A stretch of 64,000 nt of DNA from Adiantum capillus-veneris (lineage: Eukaryota > Streptophyta > Polypodiopsida > Polypodiales > Pteridaceae), in assembly GCA_014529385.2 (NCBI GenBank), contig CM043962.1, forward strand, positions 149,164,647 to 149,228,646. Reading direction: 5' to 3'. The notes under the pieces are model-generated. The model saw only the letters and a program-made list of their open reading frames with translations. It was not told where the DNA came from and made no database searches. The translations under genes and the position numbers were made by a program. Below are positions 1 through 10,047 of this stretch, in pieces (the first letter of the stretch is position 1; each line of letters opens with the position of its first letter).

Positions 1-1
1 T

Positions 2-97
2 GTCCCAAATAGCAAGCTCTTCAAGAACAACTTGTGCTTTTAAAAATACACCACCTCTAGCATGCATGTCAATCAAATGTTTTTCAAGTAGAATCTT
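2..97 (-). pseudogene. PPR-repeat-like fragment, truncated by the window edge
   Basis: The minus strand reads an open 32-codon stretch running off the left edge. It contains HLIDMHARGG followed by KAQVVLEELAIWD. This resembles the plant-specific PLS-type pentatricopeptide repeat (L[IV]DMYAKCG...A..VF..L..RDVVSW) used in organelle RNA-binding proteins. A TGA at 98-100 interrupts the same frame upstream, and positions 101-260 hold no further clear repeat, so I read it as a decayed piece of a host PPR gene rather than a working gene. Only about one repeat is visible, so the call is tentative. This DNA is the target into which element A inserted. Confidence 0.4.
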
Positions 98-352
98 TCA
101 ATAGAGGATATGATGATTGAGATGAGTAGATACTTTCCATCCCCTACCAACACTGCAAGAGACACTATCACTATTAACCTACTAATGCTTGTTTACCCAT
201 GCTCAGATGTTAAAGACTCTTAAGGTTGTTCTAGTTGTTGGCATGTGATGAGGATGGTCATCATGTGTTAGGAAATAAGACGTAGCTAAATAGATAATTG
301 AGTAGATTACTTAATGGAGAGAGACAAATTTACATACACGAGATTATAGAGT

Positions 353-361
353 AGAGAGAGA

Positions 362-396
<35 letters not shown>
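353..396. repeat. (GA)n microsatellite inside LTR
   Basis: Nearly pure GA run of about 44 bp with one GGG interruption. The matching place in the other LTR (about 5163-5181) is much shorter, so the run expanded or contracted after insertion. Confidence 0.95.
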
Positions 397-400
<4 letters not shown>

Positions 401-715
401 CACGATATACGTGGTTCACCCAATGTGGGCTACTTCCGCGGGAAAGCAGCCACTCAATGGCTTTAGTACTTCAAAACAAGAAGTAATTTACAAAGGGATT
501 ATACCCTTAATGGAGCTCCCGCCTTGCTTCACTCTCACCACCTCACACTCACCTTGTTGCATCAACTTCACACTATGAAATGTGTGTAGAAATGGCCTCC
601 TTTTATAGGCCAAAAGGGCTACCCTCTCTTATGAGAGACAGCCGTGTGTAGCCGCCCTTGTGCGAATAAGTCCAAATCGGACCCTCCAATCCGCCCATGT
701 GTGGCCGCCCTTGAA

Positions 716-812
716 TTCGGCCACCGGCCACCGGCCATTGACTTCCGACCACCAGCCACCGGCCATTGACTTCCGACCACCGGCCATCGGCCATTGACTA
801 CCGGCCACCGGC
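716..812. repeat. GC-rich minisatellite inside LTR
   Basis: Imperfect tandem copies built from CCACCGGCCATTGACTTCCGA and CCGGCCATCGGCCATTGACTA. The partner LTR (about 5524-5583) has one unit fewer. The length change between two once-identical LTRs shows slippage since insertion. Confidence 0.85.
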
Positions 813-1062
813 CAACCGACTGGTTGTTTTCCGACCACTTTCCGGCCGCCGTCCGGCCATAATATTCCGGCGAAAAAAAAGTCTCGGGGGCCTCCGCCCC
901 CGAGGCCTCTAAAGTTGCCCCTGATTTTTGTCCGTGAAAATTTTGGTTTCCGGTGAGTGATTTTCCTTCACGCACGATGGCTTCTCCTCATAATGGGGGC
1001 CTTACGAATGTGCGCTTTTACCACAGAAAATTACAAGGGTAAATCAGGTTCCATACTTAACA

Positions 1063-1074
1063 ATCTCCCACTTG
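1063..1074 (-). promoter_or_regulatory. Polypurine tract of element A
   Basis: On the minus strand AAGTGGGAGAT lies directly before the 3' LTR start TGTTAAGTATGG. This is the expected site and composition for the plus-strand DNA primer. Confidence 0.85.
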
Positions 1075-1122
1075 GAGACTGATCTCCAAACCAAACCTTT
1101 GACTGCTTTCCATTCTGGCTTC

Positions 1123-4100
1123 TTATCCTTGAATGCCGATTGAAGATGAGCAAAAGCTCAACTTCTCCTTGTTGACCACCTTTGTAAACATGTCTGCAGG
1201 ATTTTCACTTGTATGCACCTTTCCTAGCTTTGGCTGTCCCTCTTCCAAAAGAGTGCGTATGAAGTGATATCTCACCTCAATGTGCTTTGTCCTTGAATGA
1301 AAGGCTGAGTTCTTCGCAAGATGGATAGCGCTTTGGCTATCACTGTACAAGACACAATTGTCTTGTTTGAATCCAAGCTCTTCTAAGAATCTGTGAAGCC
1401 ACAGAATTTCTTTGCTTGCCTCCGTCATTGCTACATACTCTGCTTCCGTGGTAGAAAGTGAAACCACTTTTTGCAGCTTTGAAGCCCAGCTTACTGCTGT
1501 GCCTCCAACCGTGAACACATAGCCAGTAGTGCTCCTTCGAGTATCTTTGTCACCTGCCATATCTGCATCAGCATACCCTTCTAGAAAAATATCAGTTCCT
1601 CCAAAATACAAAGCATTTGTTGTTGTCCCTTTTAGATACCTAAGTATCCACTTCACAGCTTGCCAATGCTCTTTACCTGGGTTGTCCATGAACCTACTCA
1701 CAACTCCCACTGCATGTGCAATGTCTGGCCTTGTCCAGACCATAGCATACATTAGAGAACCTACCGCTCCAGCATATGGAACTTTAGACATATAGGCTAT
1801 CTCCTCTTGTGTCTTTGGACACATATCCTTCGTTAGTTTAAAATGGCCAGCCAAAGGTGTAGAAACTGGTTTTGCATTTTGCATTGCAAACCTTTCTAGT
1901 ACCTTCTTGATGTAATCTTCTTGAGATAGCTTTATTGTCTTCTTCGTCCTGTCCCTTGATATTTTCATACCAAGTATCCTCTTTGCAGCACCTAAATCTT
2001 TCATTGAAAAAGATTTGGATAGCTCCTCTTTTAGGTCTCTGATGTCCTGCATGTTAGCACTTGCGAACAACATGTCATCAACATACAACATTAGGATGAT
2101 GAATTTCCCATCTCCCAAATTCTCCGTGTAGACGCAGTGATCAGAGTTGCATCTTGTGAATCCATGATCCAACATCCATCCATCAAACTTCAAGTACCAT
2201 TGTCTTGATGCTTGCATTAAACCATACAAGCTCTTCTTTAATCTGCAAACCATTTTCTCCTTACCTTTTACTTCATACCCCTTTGGTTGAATCATGTAGA
2301 TTTCCTCCTCTAAGTCACCGTGAGGGAATGCCGTATTTACATCCATTTGCTCGAGATTTAGATCATGAGTAGCCACAAGGCTTAAGACAAGCCTAATTGA
2401 GTTCATTTTTACAACAGGAGAAAATATTTCATTGAAGTCAATACCTTTCTTTTGAGAAAAACCTTTTACCACAAGCCTAGACTTGTACCTTTTCTTCCCA
2501 CCTTCTTCTTCCTTTAGCTTGTACACCCATTTGTTTTGAAGTGTCCGCTTACCTTTAGGCAACTCAACCAACTCCCATGTTTGGTTGCGATGTAGTGAGT
2601 CCATCTCCACTTGCATGCTCTTCGTCCATTCTTCTTTGGATTCATGTTGCATAGCTTCTTCATATGATTCGGGCTCTCCAGAATCTAAGATCAAGAGATG
2701 GTGTAAGGAAGGAACAAACCTTTCTGGAGGTCTACTTCCTCTTGTAGATCTTTGGGGAATAGGTTGAGGCTCCTCATTTGGTTGACGTTCTTGCACATTG
2801 TCACCGTTTGCAGTCCTTGAGTCTTCACCGTCCTCAAGCTCCATGTACTCATCACCTGTTTCTTTTGTTTGTTTTCTTTCCAAGTAATCTTTGTACATAT
2901 TTTGTTCGTTAAAAATTACATCCCTACTCCTTAAGATTTTACCATCTTCAGGATTCCATAGGCGATACCCAAAGTCTCCTTCTCCATAGCCAATGAAGAA
3001 ACACTTTTTGGACTTTGCATCTAACTTTGATCTTAGGCTTCTATCTATGTGCATGAAAGCCTCACACCCAAACACTTTGAGAAATGCATAATTCACCGGT
3101 TTACCTGTCCATGCCTCTTCTAGAACTCCCCCATCCAATGCCGTTGAGGGTGACCGATTGATTAAGTACATAGACGTACTTACAGCTTCTGCCCAAAGCT
3201 CAAGCGGTAGGCCTGCATGTAGCCGCATGCTTCGTGCTCGTTCCATGATTGTCCTGTTCATCCTTTCCAAAATCCCAGTTTGTTGAGGTGTCCTTGGGGT
3301 TGTCCTTTGCCTCCGAATGCCATTGCTAGCACAAAAGCTTTCAAAAGCTTGGCTGCAATATTCGCCTCCATTGTCGGATCTGAGGCATTTAACCTTGGTA
3401 CCTGTTTCATTCTCCACAAAGGCTTTCCACCTTTGAAATATGGAAAATACATCGGATTTATTCTTCATGACATAAACCCATGTTTTTCTAGTCGCATCGT
3501 CTATGAATGTTACATAGTACAATGAGCCACCAAGTGATGGTGTACTTGCAGGACCCCAAACATCAGAATGAACCAACTCAAGTTTTTTATTTTTTCTTTC
3601 ATTTCCTGATTTTTGAAAATTTACCCTCTTTTGTTTACCATAAACACAATCTTCACAGAACTCTAAGTCCACTTCTTTCAAACCTGGTAGAAGCTTCTTT
3701 GTTTGAAGGATTTGCATTCCTTTGGCACTCATATGCCCAAGTCGGTAGTGCCACACCGCACTGTCAACTTCTGTAGTTGCTGCACAAGCTGAAGGTTGCG
3801 TGCTAACAGTACACAAGTAAAGTGTACCGACTTTTTCACCCTTGGCAACCACCAAAGATCCCTTTGAGATCTTCCACTGTTTGTTTCCGAATGCAATGTT
3901 GTGACCTTCATCGTCCAATTGTCCTGTAGAGATCAAATTTTTGCGAAGAGAAGGAACATGCCTAACATCTTTAAGCTTCCATTCATTTCCGTTAGCAGTT
4001 TTGACAGAAACTGTACCTTTGCCGACAATCTCACAAGCTTCATCATCTCCCAAGTATACATACCCAAAATTACCTTTGGTGTAGTCTTGGAAATGTTGCT

Positions 4101-4401
4101 TGTGTGGTGTCGCATGGAATGAAGCCCCGGAATCTACTATCCAGGAATTAGACACATTGTCTAATGAGAGAATTAGAGCATCTTGCTCTACTTTACCTGC
4201 CACATTGGCCTCCGATGTTGGCTTGTTGTCTTGAGACTCTGTCTCCTTCTTCTTCTTGGACCAACAATCCTTCTTGACGTGGCCCTTCTTGCCGCAGTTC
4301 CAACATTCAAGAACTGACTTTGTGCGTGACTTGCTCCGCCTTGAGCGATCACAATCCTTTTGGTTTTTGAACCTCTCCTTAAGCCTTCCTCTTGTTTCCA
4401 C
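1123..4401 (-). CDS. Copia Pol polyprotein (zinc knuckle, protease, integrase, RT, RNase H)
   Basis: A 1092-codon open frame encodes all the enzymes of a copia element. In order: a CCHC knuckle CWNCGKKGHVKKDC near residues 33-46; protease with WIVDSGASFHAT near 90; a GAG-pre-integrase H/C region (WHYRLGHMS) near 215; an integrase core with D (HSDVWGP), D (RSDNGGEY) and E (ILERMNRTI); reverse transcriptase with LYVDDM near residue 775; and RNase H with YADADMAGD, TTEAEYVA and LYSDSQSAI. All key residues I can check are present. The annotated first codon is a GTG at 4399-4401. There is no natural start here: the frame is continuous with gag except for a TGA at 4426-4428 and a TAG at 4450-4452, so this is the downstream part of a single gag-pol frame. 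It ends 49 bp before the polypurine tract. Confidence 0.95.
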   Translation of the reverse strand: METRGRLKERFKNQKDCDRSRRSKSRTKSVLECWNCGKKGHVKKDCWSKKKKETESQDNKPTSEANVAGKVEQDALILSLDNVSNSWIVDSGASFHATPHKQHFQDYTKGNFGYVYLGDDEACEIVGKGTVSVKTANGNEWKLKDVRHVPSLRKNLISTGQLDDEGHNIAFGNKQWKISKGSLVVAKGEKVGTLYLCTVSTQPSACAATTEVDSAVWHYRLGHMSAKGMQILQTKKLLPGLKEVDLEFCEDCVYGKQKRVNFQKSGNERKNKKLELVHSDVWGPASTPSLGGSLYYVTFIDDATRKTWVYVMKNKSDVFSIFQRWKAFVENETGTKVKCLRSDNGGEYCSQAFESFCASNGIRRQRTTPRTPQQTGILERMNRTIMERARSMRLHAGLPLELWAEAVSTSMYLINRSPSTALDGGVLEEAWTGKPVNYAFLKVFGCEAFMHIDRSLRSKLDAKSKKCFFIGYGEGDFGYRLWNPEDGKILRSRDVIFNEQNMYKDYLERKQTKETGDEYMELEDGEDSRTANGDNVQERQPNEEPQPIPQRSTRGSRPPERFVPSLHHLLILDSGEPESYEEAMQHESKEEWTKSMQVEMDSLHRNQTWELVELPKGKRTLQNKWVYKLKEEEGGKKRYKSRLVVKGFSQKKGIDFNEIFSPVVKMNSIRLVLSLVATHDLNLEQMDVNTAFPHGDLEEEIYMIQPKGYEVKGKEKMVCRLKKSLYGLMQASRQWYLKFDGWMLDHGFTRCNSDHCVYTENLGDGKFIILMLYVDDMLFASANMQDIRDLKEELSKSFSMKDLGAAKRILGMKISRDRTKKTIKLSQEDYIKKVLERFAMQNAKPVSTPLAGHFKLTKDMCPKTQEEIAYMSKVPYAGAVGSLMYAMVWTRPDIAHAVGVVSRFMDNPGKEHWQAVKWILRYLKGTTTNALYFGGTDIFLEGYADADMAGDKDTRRSTTGYVFTVGGTAVSWASKLQKVVSLSTTEAEYVAMTEASKEILWLHRFLEELGFKQDNCVLYSDSQSAIHLAKNSAFHSRTKHIEVRYHFIRTLLEEGQPKLGKVHTSENPADMFTKVVNKEKLSFCSSSIGIQG

Positions 4402-4449
4402 TGATAGTGCAGCACTTGATGATTCTCATGTGCTTCTCCTTCGCATTTC

Positions 4450-5013
4450 CTAGCTTAGGAGAACACCCACAACATCATCAAACTTAAGAGTATTTGTGCC
4501 AGACATAGAATTACTTACAGCCATCACAAGGGTGTCCCAACTATCCGGTAGAGATGATAGTATAAGGAGAGCTCGCACTTCGTCATCGAAATTGATTTTC
4601 ACTGATCGAAGTTGACTTATGTTTGTGTTAAAGTCATTTAGGTGTTCTGCAACTGAACCATTCTCTGCCATCTTTAGATTGAACAAGCGCTTCATAAGAA
4701 ATACCTTATTGGATACCGATGGTTTCTCGTAGAAGTCGTCAAGTGACTTCATCAAGTCCTCCGTGGTCTTCATCTCCAAAACATTGAAGGCCACCGTTGA
4801 CGCCAAGCTTAACCGGATTGTTCCCAGTGCCTTTCGATCAAGGACAATCCATGCTTCATCTGCCATTGTTGCGGGCTTCTTCGCAAGACCGCCTAGTGGC
4901 AAATAGAGGTCCTTCTGGTAGAGATAGTCTTCAATGTGCATCTTCCAATGTTGGTAGTTTTTGCCGTTGAACTTCTCAATCTTGAGCTTCCCTTCCTCCG
5001 CCATAACTCCCAC
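4450..5013 (-). CDS. Copia Gag (UBN2-type), N-terminal part of the gag-pol frame
   Basis: A 187-codon frame starts at an ATG 50 bp inside the primer-binding site. It begins MGVMAEEGKLKIEKF and contains NYQHWKMHIEDYL, ALGTIRLSLA and LNDFNTNISQLRSV, all typical of plant copia Gag (UBN2/DUF4219 families), the structural protein of the virus-like particle. It terminates at TAG 4450-4452. Sixteen codons further, in the same frame, the pol-bearing segment begins after a second stop (TGA, 4426-4428). The nucleocapsid knuckle lies in that downstream part, so the stops separate capsid from nucleocapsid and enzymes. The context CGA-like TGA suggests cytosine deamination, but readthrough cannot be excluded from sequence alone. 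Confidence 0.9.
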   Translation of the reverse strand: MGVMAEEGKLKIEKFNGKNYQHWKMHIEDYLYQKDLYLPLGGLAKKPATMADEAWIVLDRKALGTIRLSLASTVAFNVLEMKTTEDLMKSLDDFYEKPSVSNKVFLMKRLFNLKMAENGSVAEHLNDFNTNISQLRSVKINFDDEVRALLILSSLPDSWDTLVMAVSNSMSGTNTLKFDDVVGVLLS

Positions 5014-5063
5014 TCAATTCCAGGAATTCTTTCCTTGAGATAATTTAGCTACGAGCAAACCTT

Positions 5064-5075
5064 GCTCTGATACCA
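5064..5075 (-). promoter_or_regulatory. Primer-binding site, tRNA-Met(i) (element A)
   Basis: The minus strand reads TGGTATCAGAGC two bases after the 5' LTR end. This complements the 3' end of plant initiator methionine tRNA, the usual copia primer. Confidence 0.92.
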
Positions 5076-5077
5076 GT

Positions 5078-5834
5078 TGTTAGGAAATAAGACGTAGCTA
5101 AATAGATAATTGAGTAGATTACTTAATGGAGAGAGACAGATTTACATACACGAGATTATAGAGTAGAGAGAGAGCGAGAGAGTACACACGATATACGTGG
5201 TTAACCCAATGTGGGCTACGTCCGCGGGAAAGCAGCCACTCAATGGCTTTAGTACTTCAAAACAAGAAGTAATTTACAAAGGGATTATACCCTTAATGGA
5301 GCTCCGGCCTTGCTTCACTCTCACCACCTCACACTCACCTTGTTGCATCAACTTCACACTATGAAATGTGTGTAGAAATGGCCTCCTTTTATAGGCCAAA
5401 AGGGCTGCCCTCTCTTATGAGAGACAGCCATGTGTAGCCGCACTTGTGCGAATAAGTCCAAATCGGACCCTCCAATCCGCCCATGTGTGGTCGCCCTTGA
5501 GAAGACAAGTCCACTTTTGAATTCGGCCACCGGCCATTGACTTCCGACCACCGGCCATCGGTCATTGACTACCGGCCACCGGCCAACCGACCGGTTGTTT
5601 TCCGACCACTTTCCGGCCGCCGTCCGGCCATAATATTCCGGCGAAAAAAAAAGTCTCGGGGGCCTCCACCCTCGAGGCCTCTAAAGTTGCCCCTGATTCT
5701 TGTCCGTGAAAATTTTGGTTTCCGGTGAGTGATTTTCCTTCACGCACGATGGCTTCTCCTCATAATGGGGGCCTTACAAATGTGCGCTTTTACCACAGAA
5801 AATTACGAGGGTAAATCAGGCTCCATACTTAACA
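5078..5834 (-). repeat. Element A 5' LTR (757 bp)
   Basis: Partner of 266-1062. It carries the element's promoter on the minus strand and is followed by the second TCATG target duplication (5835-5839). No clear TATA box stood out enough to annotate. Confidence 0.95.
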
Positions 5835-5839
5835 TCATG

Positions 5840-6132
5840 CACCCTTGTTAAAAGGTAAATAAAAGGTATCATGGATTCTCCTAGGGTGGACAATGAAACC
5901 AAACTGTCTTCATGACGTAACCCACAAAGAGTTGCTGCCTTGCTTACCCACCTCTAGAATCCACTTGAACTTGCATAGTAACTTTACACTTCACCATTAC
6001 TGATTGAAACCATAGGTGCTTTAGTCTGGCTTTGTATTCTCCTTATTGCCCTTTCATCTTGTTCATAGACCATAGATGTGCACTCAAACCCATGTGGGGT
6101 ACTCCCCACAACCATATCCACAACATAGTATG
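5840..6132. other. Flanking DNA between elements A and E
   Basis: About 290 bp of non-element sequence. Before E inserted it was continuous with 32258 onward. A minus-strand frame from about 6127 to 5995 reads YYVVDMVVGSTPHGFECTSM and continues on the far side of E (KLIY at about 32260), which might be a relic of a host or older element gene. I do not recognise it. Confidence 0.5.
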
Positions 6133-7013
6133 TTAGCGGGTTGCCACGACGGACGTCTGCAGCATACCTCTTTTGTACTAACATAATGTCAATATGTAAC
6201 AAAGCGACTCGGGATGGGGCACGGAGACTTAATTAGAGTTTCGTTCTCAACAAAGTGAACTCGGAGGTCTACTCACTACAACAAAAGAAAATCAACCACT
6301 TCCTAGTCAGAAAATTAGTATGCATCCAATCTCAGCGCTCTAGGTCATCACGCGTTTTCGGCATCCAAACGAATTCAGAAGGCAATGAAACTTAAGGAGA
6401 GATATCACAACACCTAGGGGCACAATCCTACCAAGTTTTGTCACCATTTGGGAGGGTACATAAATCACGATCCATCACAAAACATGTGTAGAAAACTAAA
6501 ACAGAACTACTCAAAAAGGCCCCCCTTAAGCATAGAAACACTTATCCATGGTCAAAACATAAAAAAACAACCATTTTAACCTTCAAATCAATGCATTTAG
6601 ATCACAAACAAAGCGTCGCAAACCACACCAAAAATGAGAATGGTTATACTTAGAATGTAGAGCAAGAGACTAGGAACATAACGTGCTATTTGGAACTGAA
6701 TTCTAATTACCAGTATAGGAGAAAAGAGGACTACAATTTTTAGCAGCAAGAAGCTCTCACAGTGAACGTTCGAACTCCCCTCAGCTAATGATATGTATTT
6801 AGTCCAAAACTAACGGTTTTGACTTAAAAGGTTAAGGGTGCTTTCCCACGGCCATTTGGCCACTTACAAGGGTATAGACTCCGAGAGGCTGAGAGGGTAT
6901 GTCAAATTACATTACAATTACAAATCATCATAAGCTGAATTACACGGCTTCTTTAGAAAAATTGAGTGAGTGTTTACAAGGTTTGGTGTGCATCCGCTTG
7001 TATCCACCAAACA
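6133..7013 (-). repeat. Element E 3' LTR (881 bp)
   Basis: Matches 22569-23235 plus 32048-32252 with many substitutions. Begins TGTTAGCGGGTT and ends ATCCACCAAACA. It is preceded by target duplication TAGTA. Confidence 0.9.
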
Positions 7014-7028
7014 TTCCCCCCTTCCTAT
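7014..7028 (-). promoter_or_regulatory. Polypurine tract of element E
   Basis: The minus strand reads ATAGGAAGGGGGGAA directly before the 3' LTR start TGTTTGGTGG. The core GGAAGGGGGGAA is shared with element C's tract at 54107-54120, supporting a relationship. Confidence 0.85.
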
Positions 7029-7067
7029 TCATTGCACGTCCTCTTGCAATCCGTCTCTGAGTGTAGT

Positions 7068-8032
7068 CTAATGTCTTCTCTTGAGCATTGCAGTGAGGTG
7101 TCTGAACTTTTGCGCGCTTGCCTTGATCTCTACTTTGGTGGCTAGCTCTCTGAAAGGGTTGTTGCTGAGAGTACTTTGATATGCGATATGGCATGCTCGC
7201 AGATCTTTTGTCATGGGATTGAATATAGAGGAGTCCATTTCGAAGAAGCTAATCATGAACGCCTCCTCAAAGGTCTGCATGTAGTGAGAGGGCAAGAACA
7301 TGACTCTTGCATACAATCCCATGATGACGTTCCTGCTTGGAATTTTTGTCTCCATATCCCAGCAAATCCCTCTTGTGTCTTCCATGAAAATATGCCAGGG
7401 ATGCGTTGTTGCCTCTATATCATTAAAAGTTGTGATGTAGGTGATTAGCATCTTGGCAATTTTCACAAGCATCTGGCATGTGAGATCCGAGGTCTCCTTC
7501 ATCATGTTAATCACACCTTTGAGAGTATGAACCATATATTGCTCGGACGGTGGGTTGTTATTGAGTGGCTTTGTGATAATTGGGTAGTTCAGCACCACCG
7601 GCCTTTTGCTTTGCCAAGAGTAAAAGTTGTCCTAGGATCATCGTCTGTTGATGGGATAGGAAGTTGGGTCAATCCTGAGATGCTATGGAGCGTTCTTGTA
7701 ATAGGTTTTGTCTCTTGCTCAAGCCACTTCTTTTGCCAGAGGGGTTGATTATCAATGATCGTCTGAATCTGAATTGTCATGACAGGAACCTCCCTGTAAT
7801 CCCCTTGGCTATTTGATTCAAGTTGTGGTAGCAGTCTTTGCCGCCATAATCTAGCCTCTTGCTGCATCAGTGGCAGGGCAATTATCTTATGCCCGAGGTT
7901 CTTCACCACCTCATCTAGAGTAATCATGAGGAGGGCAACCAATTCCAGCACTTTCAATTCATACTGCAGATAGGTTGTGTGCGAGGGATCCTTTACTTCT
8001 GAGATCCAGCGCTGAATTTCGTCCTTGGACAA
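7068..8032 (-). pseudogene. C-terminal domain of the extra 3' ORF in element E
   Basis: Two overlapping minus-strand frames (8032-7589, then 7598-7068) together match the last ~200 residues of the element D protein encoded at 34630-35808. Shared landmarks are LNYP followed by a proline-rich turn, YMV.TL.G.I, DL.C.ML.KIA and LYA...MF, then (S)HY.QTFEEAF. The frame shift is at about 7590-7598 (one-base change). Upstream, REARLWRQRLLPQLES-type helical sequence continues toward a coiled coil. The position after the integrase module is where some gypsy elements carry envelope-like or accessory ORFs. I see no signal peptide or membrane segment, so I do not call it an envelope. The molecular function is unknown. 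Conservation between E and D in an otherwise decayed region suggests it once mattered. Confidence 0.7.
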
Positions 8033-9590
8033 ACCTGAAGTGGATATCGTGGCTGGATCTGCAGATTCTTGTGTTGCTTTTCAAGCGCTAGTAGTGGGCA
8101 CCTCTGTTTGATGAGCCTCAAATGTGGAATGTTCAAAACCTCCTTCTCGTTCAAAGTCTACTAGGACTGTTTGTTGATGCTTTGCCTGATTGACCCATAA
8201 GTTCCGTCATGCCTCAACCAATTTCTTTCTTAAGTCTTCAATTTCTTCATCTTTGGCTCGTTGTAGGGCCCTATCTACTGTTGTCATGATCTGTCTATCA
8301 TACTTTTCCTGAGCCAGGTCTTCTTTTAAATCTTTAACCTCCTGGTTCAAGGAGGCTGATCTTGCAGTCACAGTTGAGGATGCGGGGGTCTTTTGTATGG
8401 CAAGGAGCTGAGTTAGAGTCCTGCTAACCACAACATATGAGACCTACAGCTTCTCATTTTGTTCTCTTTCTTTGGTTAGTTCCTCCTCGAGGTGTTGCTG
8501 CTCAACCTACAGTGTGGAGTTTGCCTCGTTAAACTATTGTACCTCGTTGTAATAGTAGGCTGCATTTTCTTGCTCCCTTTTCAACTCAGATTGGGCTTGT
8601 TGCTATTCTTTCTCTAATGCCTCTATTCTTTGCTTTACCTGCAAAGAATCTTCTTCTACCTTAGACGCGTGTCTTTAAGTATCGTCCAATTCCAGCCCCC
8701 GCAGGTTGTAAAGAGCCTTTGGCATTGAAACTGGAGCTTGATTTTCTCTAAGTGAGCATCAATGACAAATGGCTCGATTATTTCCGCCCTTTCGCTATTA
8801 CAGCTTGTGATCGAGGCGATCTTGGCCTCTGTTGGCTTTTTTGGCCATGATCTGATGTTTTAGCCTCATTAGTTTTCTTTTCTTTCAGTTTCGGATCTTC
8901 TATAGTTACAGAAGTTTTGGTAGGCTTTGGTTGTGTTGCCTCCATTTCCTGATCTATGTTTTGTTTTGACTGCCTCTTCTGCGCTCCTTGCTCTGGCAGA
9001 TCTTCAATATTTTATTTCTCTTTTATTGCAGTCTCTGGAGGTACCCCACTGTCCTTGGGAGAATCAAACTCCTGACCTTGTTGGTCATGAGTGTCTTTCT
9101 GTTCCTCCCCTTGTGAGTTATCGTGCTCTTTTTACTTCGAGTAGATTCGTCAAATGATTTGAGATCATCGATGTGTGGTTTCTTTGCTTCTTGTTTCTCC
9201 CTTTGCTCCATCTTTCGCTTGAGCTTGTTATGGATTCGTTGCCGCATGGCACTGGCAATATCTCGTTTTTCCTTGGCTTCTTGTCTTTTCTGCTGCTTGA
9301 TCCTTTCCAGAGAAGCTGTCTGTCTATGTAGCAGTGGAATGTTTTCTTCTTCTTCCTCCGCTTTTTTCATCATCAGCCTCTGTTCCTTGGGTTCTTTTTT
9401 CTTTGTGCTTCTGTTGGTAGAGCCTTTCCCTCAACGCTTGCGCTTCTTCCATTGTCCTCCTGGCATGAGTAATTGGGATAGCTTCTGCCACACGCGTAGT
9501 TTTCTTCATCAATCGTGCTTTTCATATTTTCCATGTTCGAAGTCCTTGCTTTGAAGTTTCGGCGTTTGCTTTCAAAAGTCAATTCCAACT
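8033..9590 (-). pseudogene. Broken coiled-coil region of the extra ORF in element E
   Basis: Successive minus-strand fragments (8207-8431, 9023-9373, 9324-9588) are rich in Lys, Glu, Arg and Gln. Heptad-like runs include ERIKQQKRQEAKEKRD and KLKRKMEQREKQEAKK. They correspond in position and composition to the coiled-coil part of the element D protein (34630-37065). Several stops and shifts separate them. The N-terminal globular part that D encodes at 37066-37874 is not recognisable in E. Confidence 0.55.
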
Positions 9591-10047
9591 TTCTTGGCTC
9601 GACTTATCAATTTTTGTTGATTATGTGTAGTTTTTTGCTTTTTTGTAAAAGAAAATTATTTACAATTATTATTAGTTGGCCAAAAATTAGCCAAAATTAC
9701 TGTAACCTCCCTTACATACATATTCTCGGTATGGCTCATGATTATGCCAGCTAAGAGTTTATTTGGCTCTGGAAAACTTGTATGAAATACAAGAAAGGAA
9801 AGGAAAAGAAAAGAAAAATTCGATAATAATAGTATATACAAATGATAACCTTGTCACATTTTCCCCCTGTCCTAGAGTGAGTCATCCCAGATGAACATGT
9901 GTTAGAGTGCATGGGAACAAAGCACGTGTCTATGCATACCCGTATATTGTGGCTCTATGATGCTGATGGAGGATATGCATGGGGAAACAAAATGCTGTGC
10001 AAGAGAGGGGTGTTGAACAATATGTTCCGTGGCTGCTGGTGGCGAGG
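9591..10047. other. Non-coding stretch of element E
   Basis: AT-rich sequence between the coiled-coil relic and the tryptophan-motif region, with an A/G-rich patch at 9787-9816. I see no gene, repeat or structured site here. In element D the equivalent interval is much longer (37875-40618) and carries palindromic repeats that are absent here. Confidence 0.5.

Larger units (their letters stand above)
266..1062 (-). repeat. Element A 3' LTR (797 bp)
   Basis: Direct repeat of 5078-5834. It is 40 bp longer than its partner because a GA microsatellite (353-396) and a CCGGCCATTGACTTCCGACCA-type minisatellite (about 716-812) have expanded. It lacks a 20-bp segment that the partner carries at about 5497-5516. 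It starts TG and ends CA on both strands. Confidence 0.95.
266..5834 (-). mobile_element. Element A: full-length Ty1/copia LTR retrotransposon
   Basis: Two LTRs (266-1062 and 5078-5834) begin TGTTAGGAAATAAG and end ...CTTAACA on the plus strand. They are flanked by a perfect 5-bp target duplication TCATG at 261-265 and 5835-5839. Reading on the minus strand, the order is LTR, initiator-Met tRNA primer site, gag, pol with protease-integrase-RT-RNase H order (the diagnostic copia order), polypurine tract, LTR. By hand I count about 16 substitutions between the LTRs over roughly 740 aligned bases (about 2%), plus three length differences. The insertion is therefore fairly recent. Two in-frame stops between gag and pol suggest this copy is not autonomous now. 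Confidence 0.95.

Noticed and set aside
1529-4453. Plus-strand frames over 60 codons opposite the copia pol gene
   Set aside because: They are antisense shadows of a clearly coding minus-strand frame and show no domain of their own.
5984-6202. Minus-strand frame of 72 codons
   Set aside because: It spans the border between flanking DNA and the E LTR, so at least its first part is a chance fusion.
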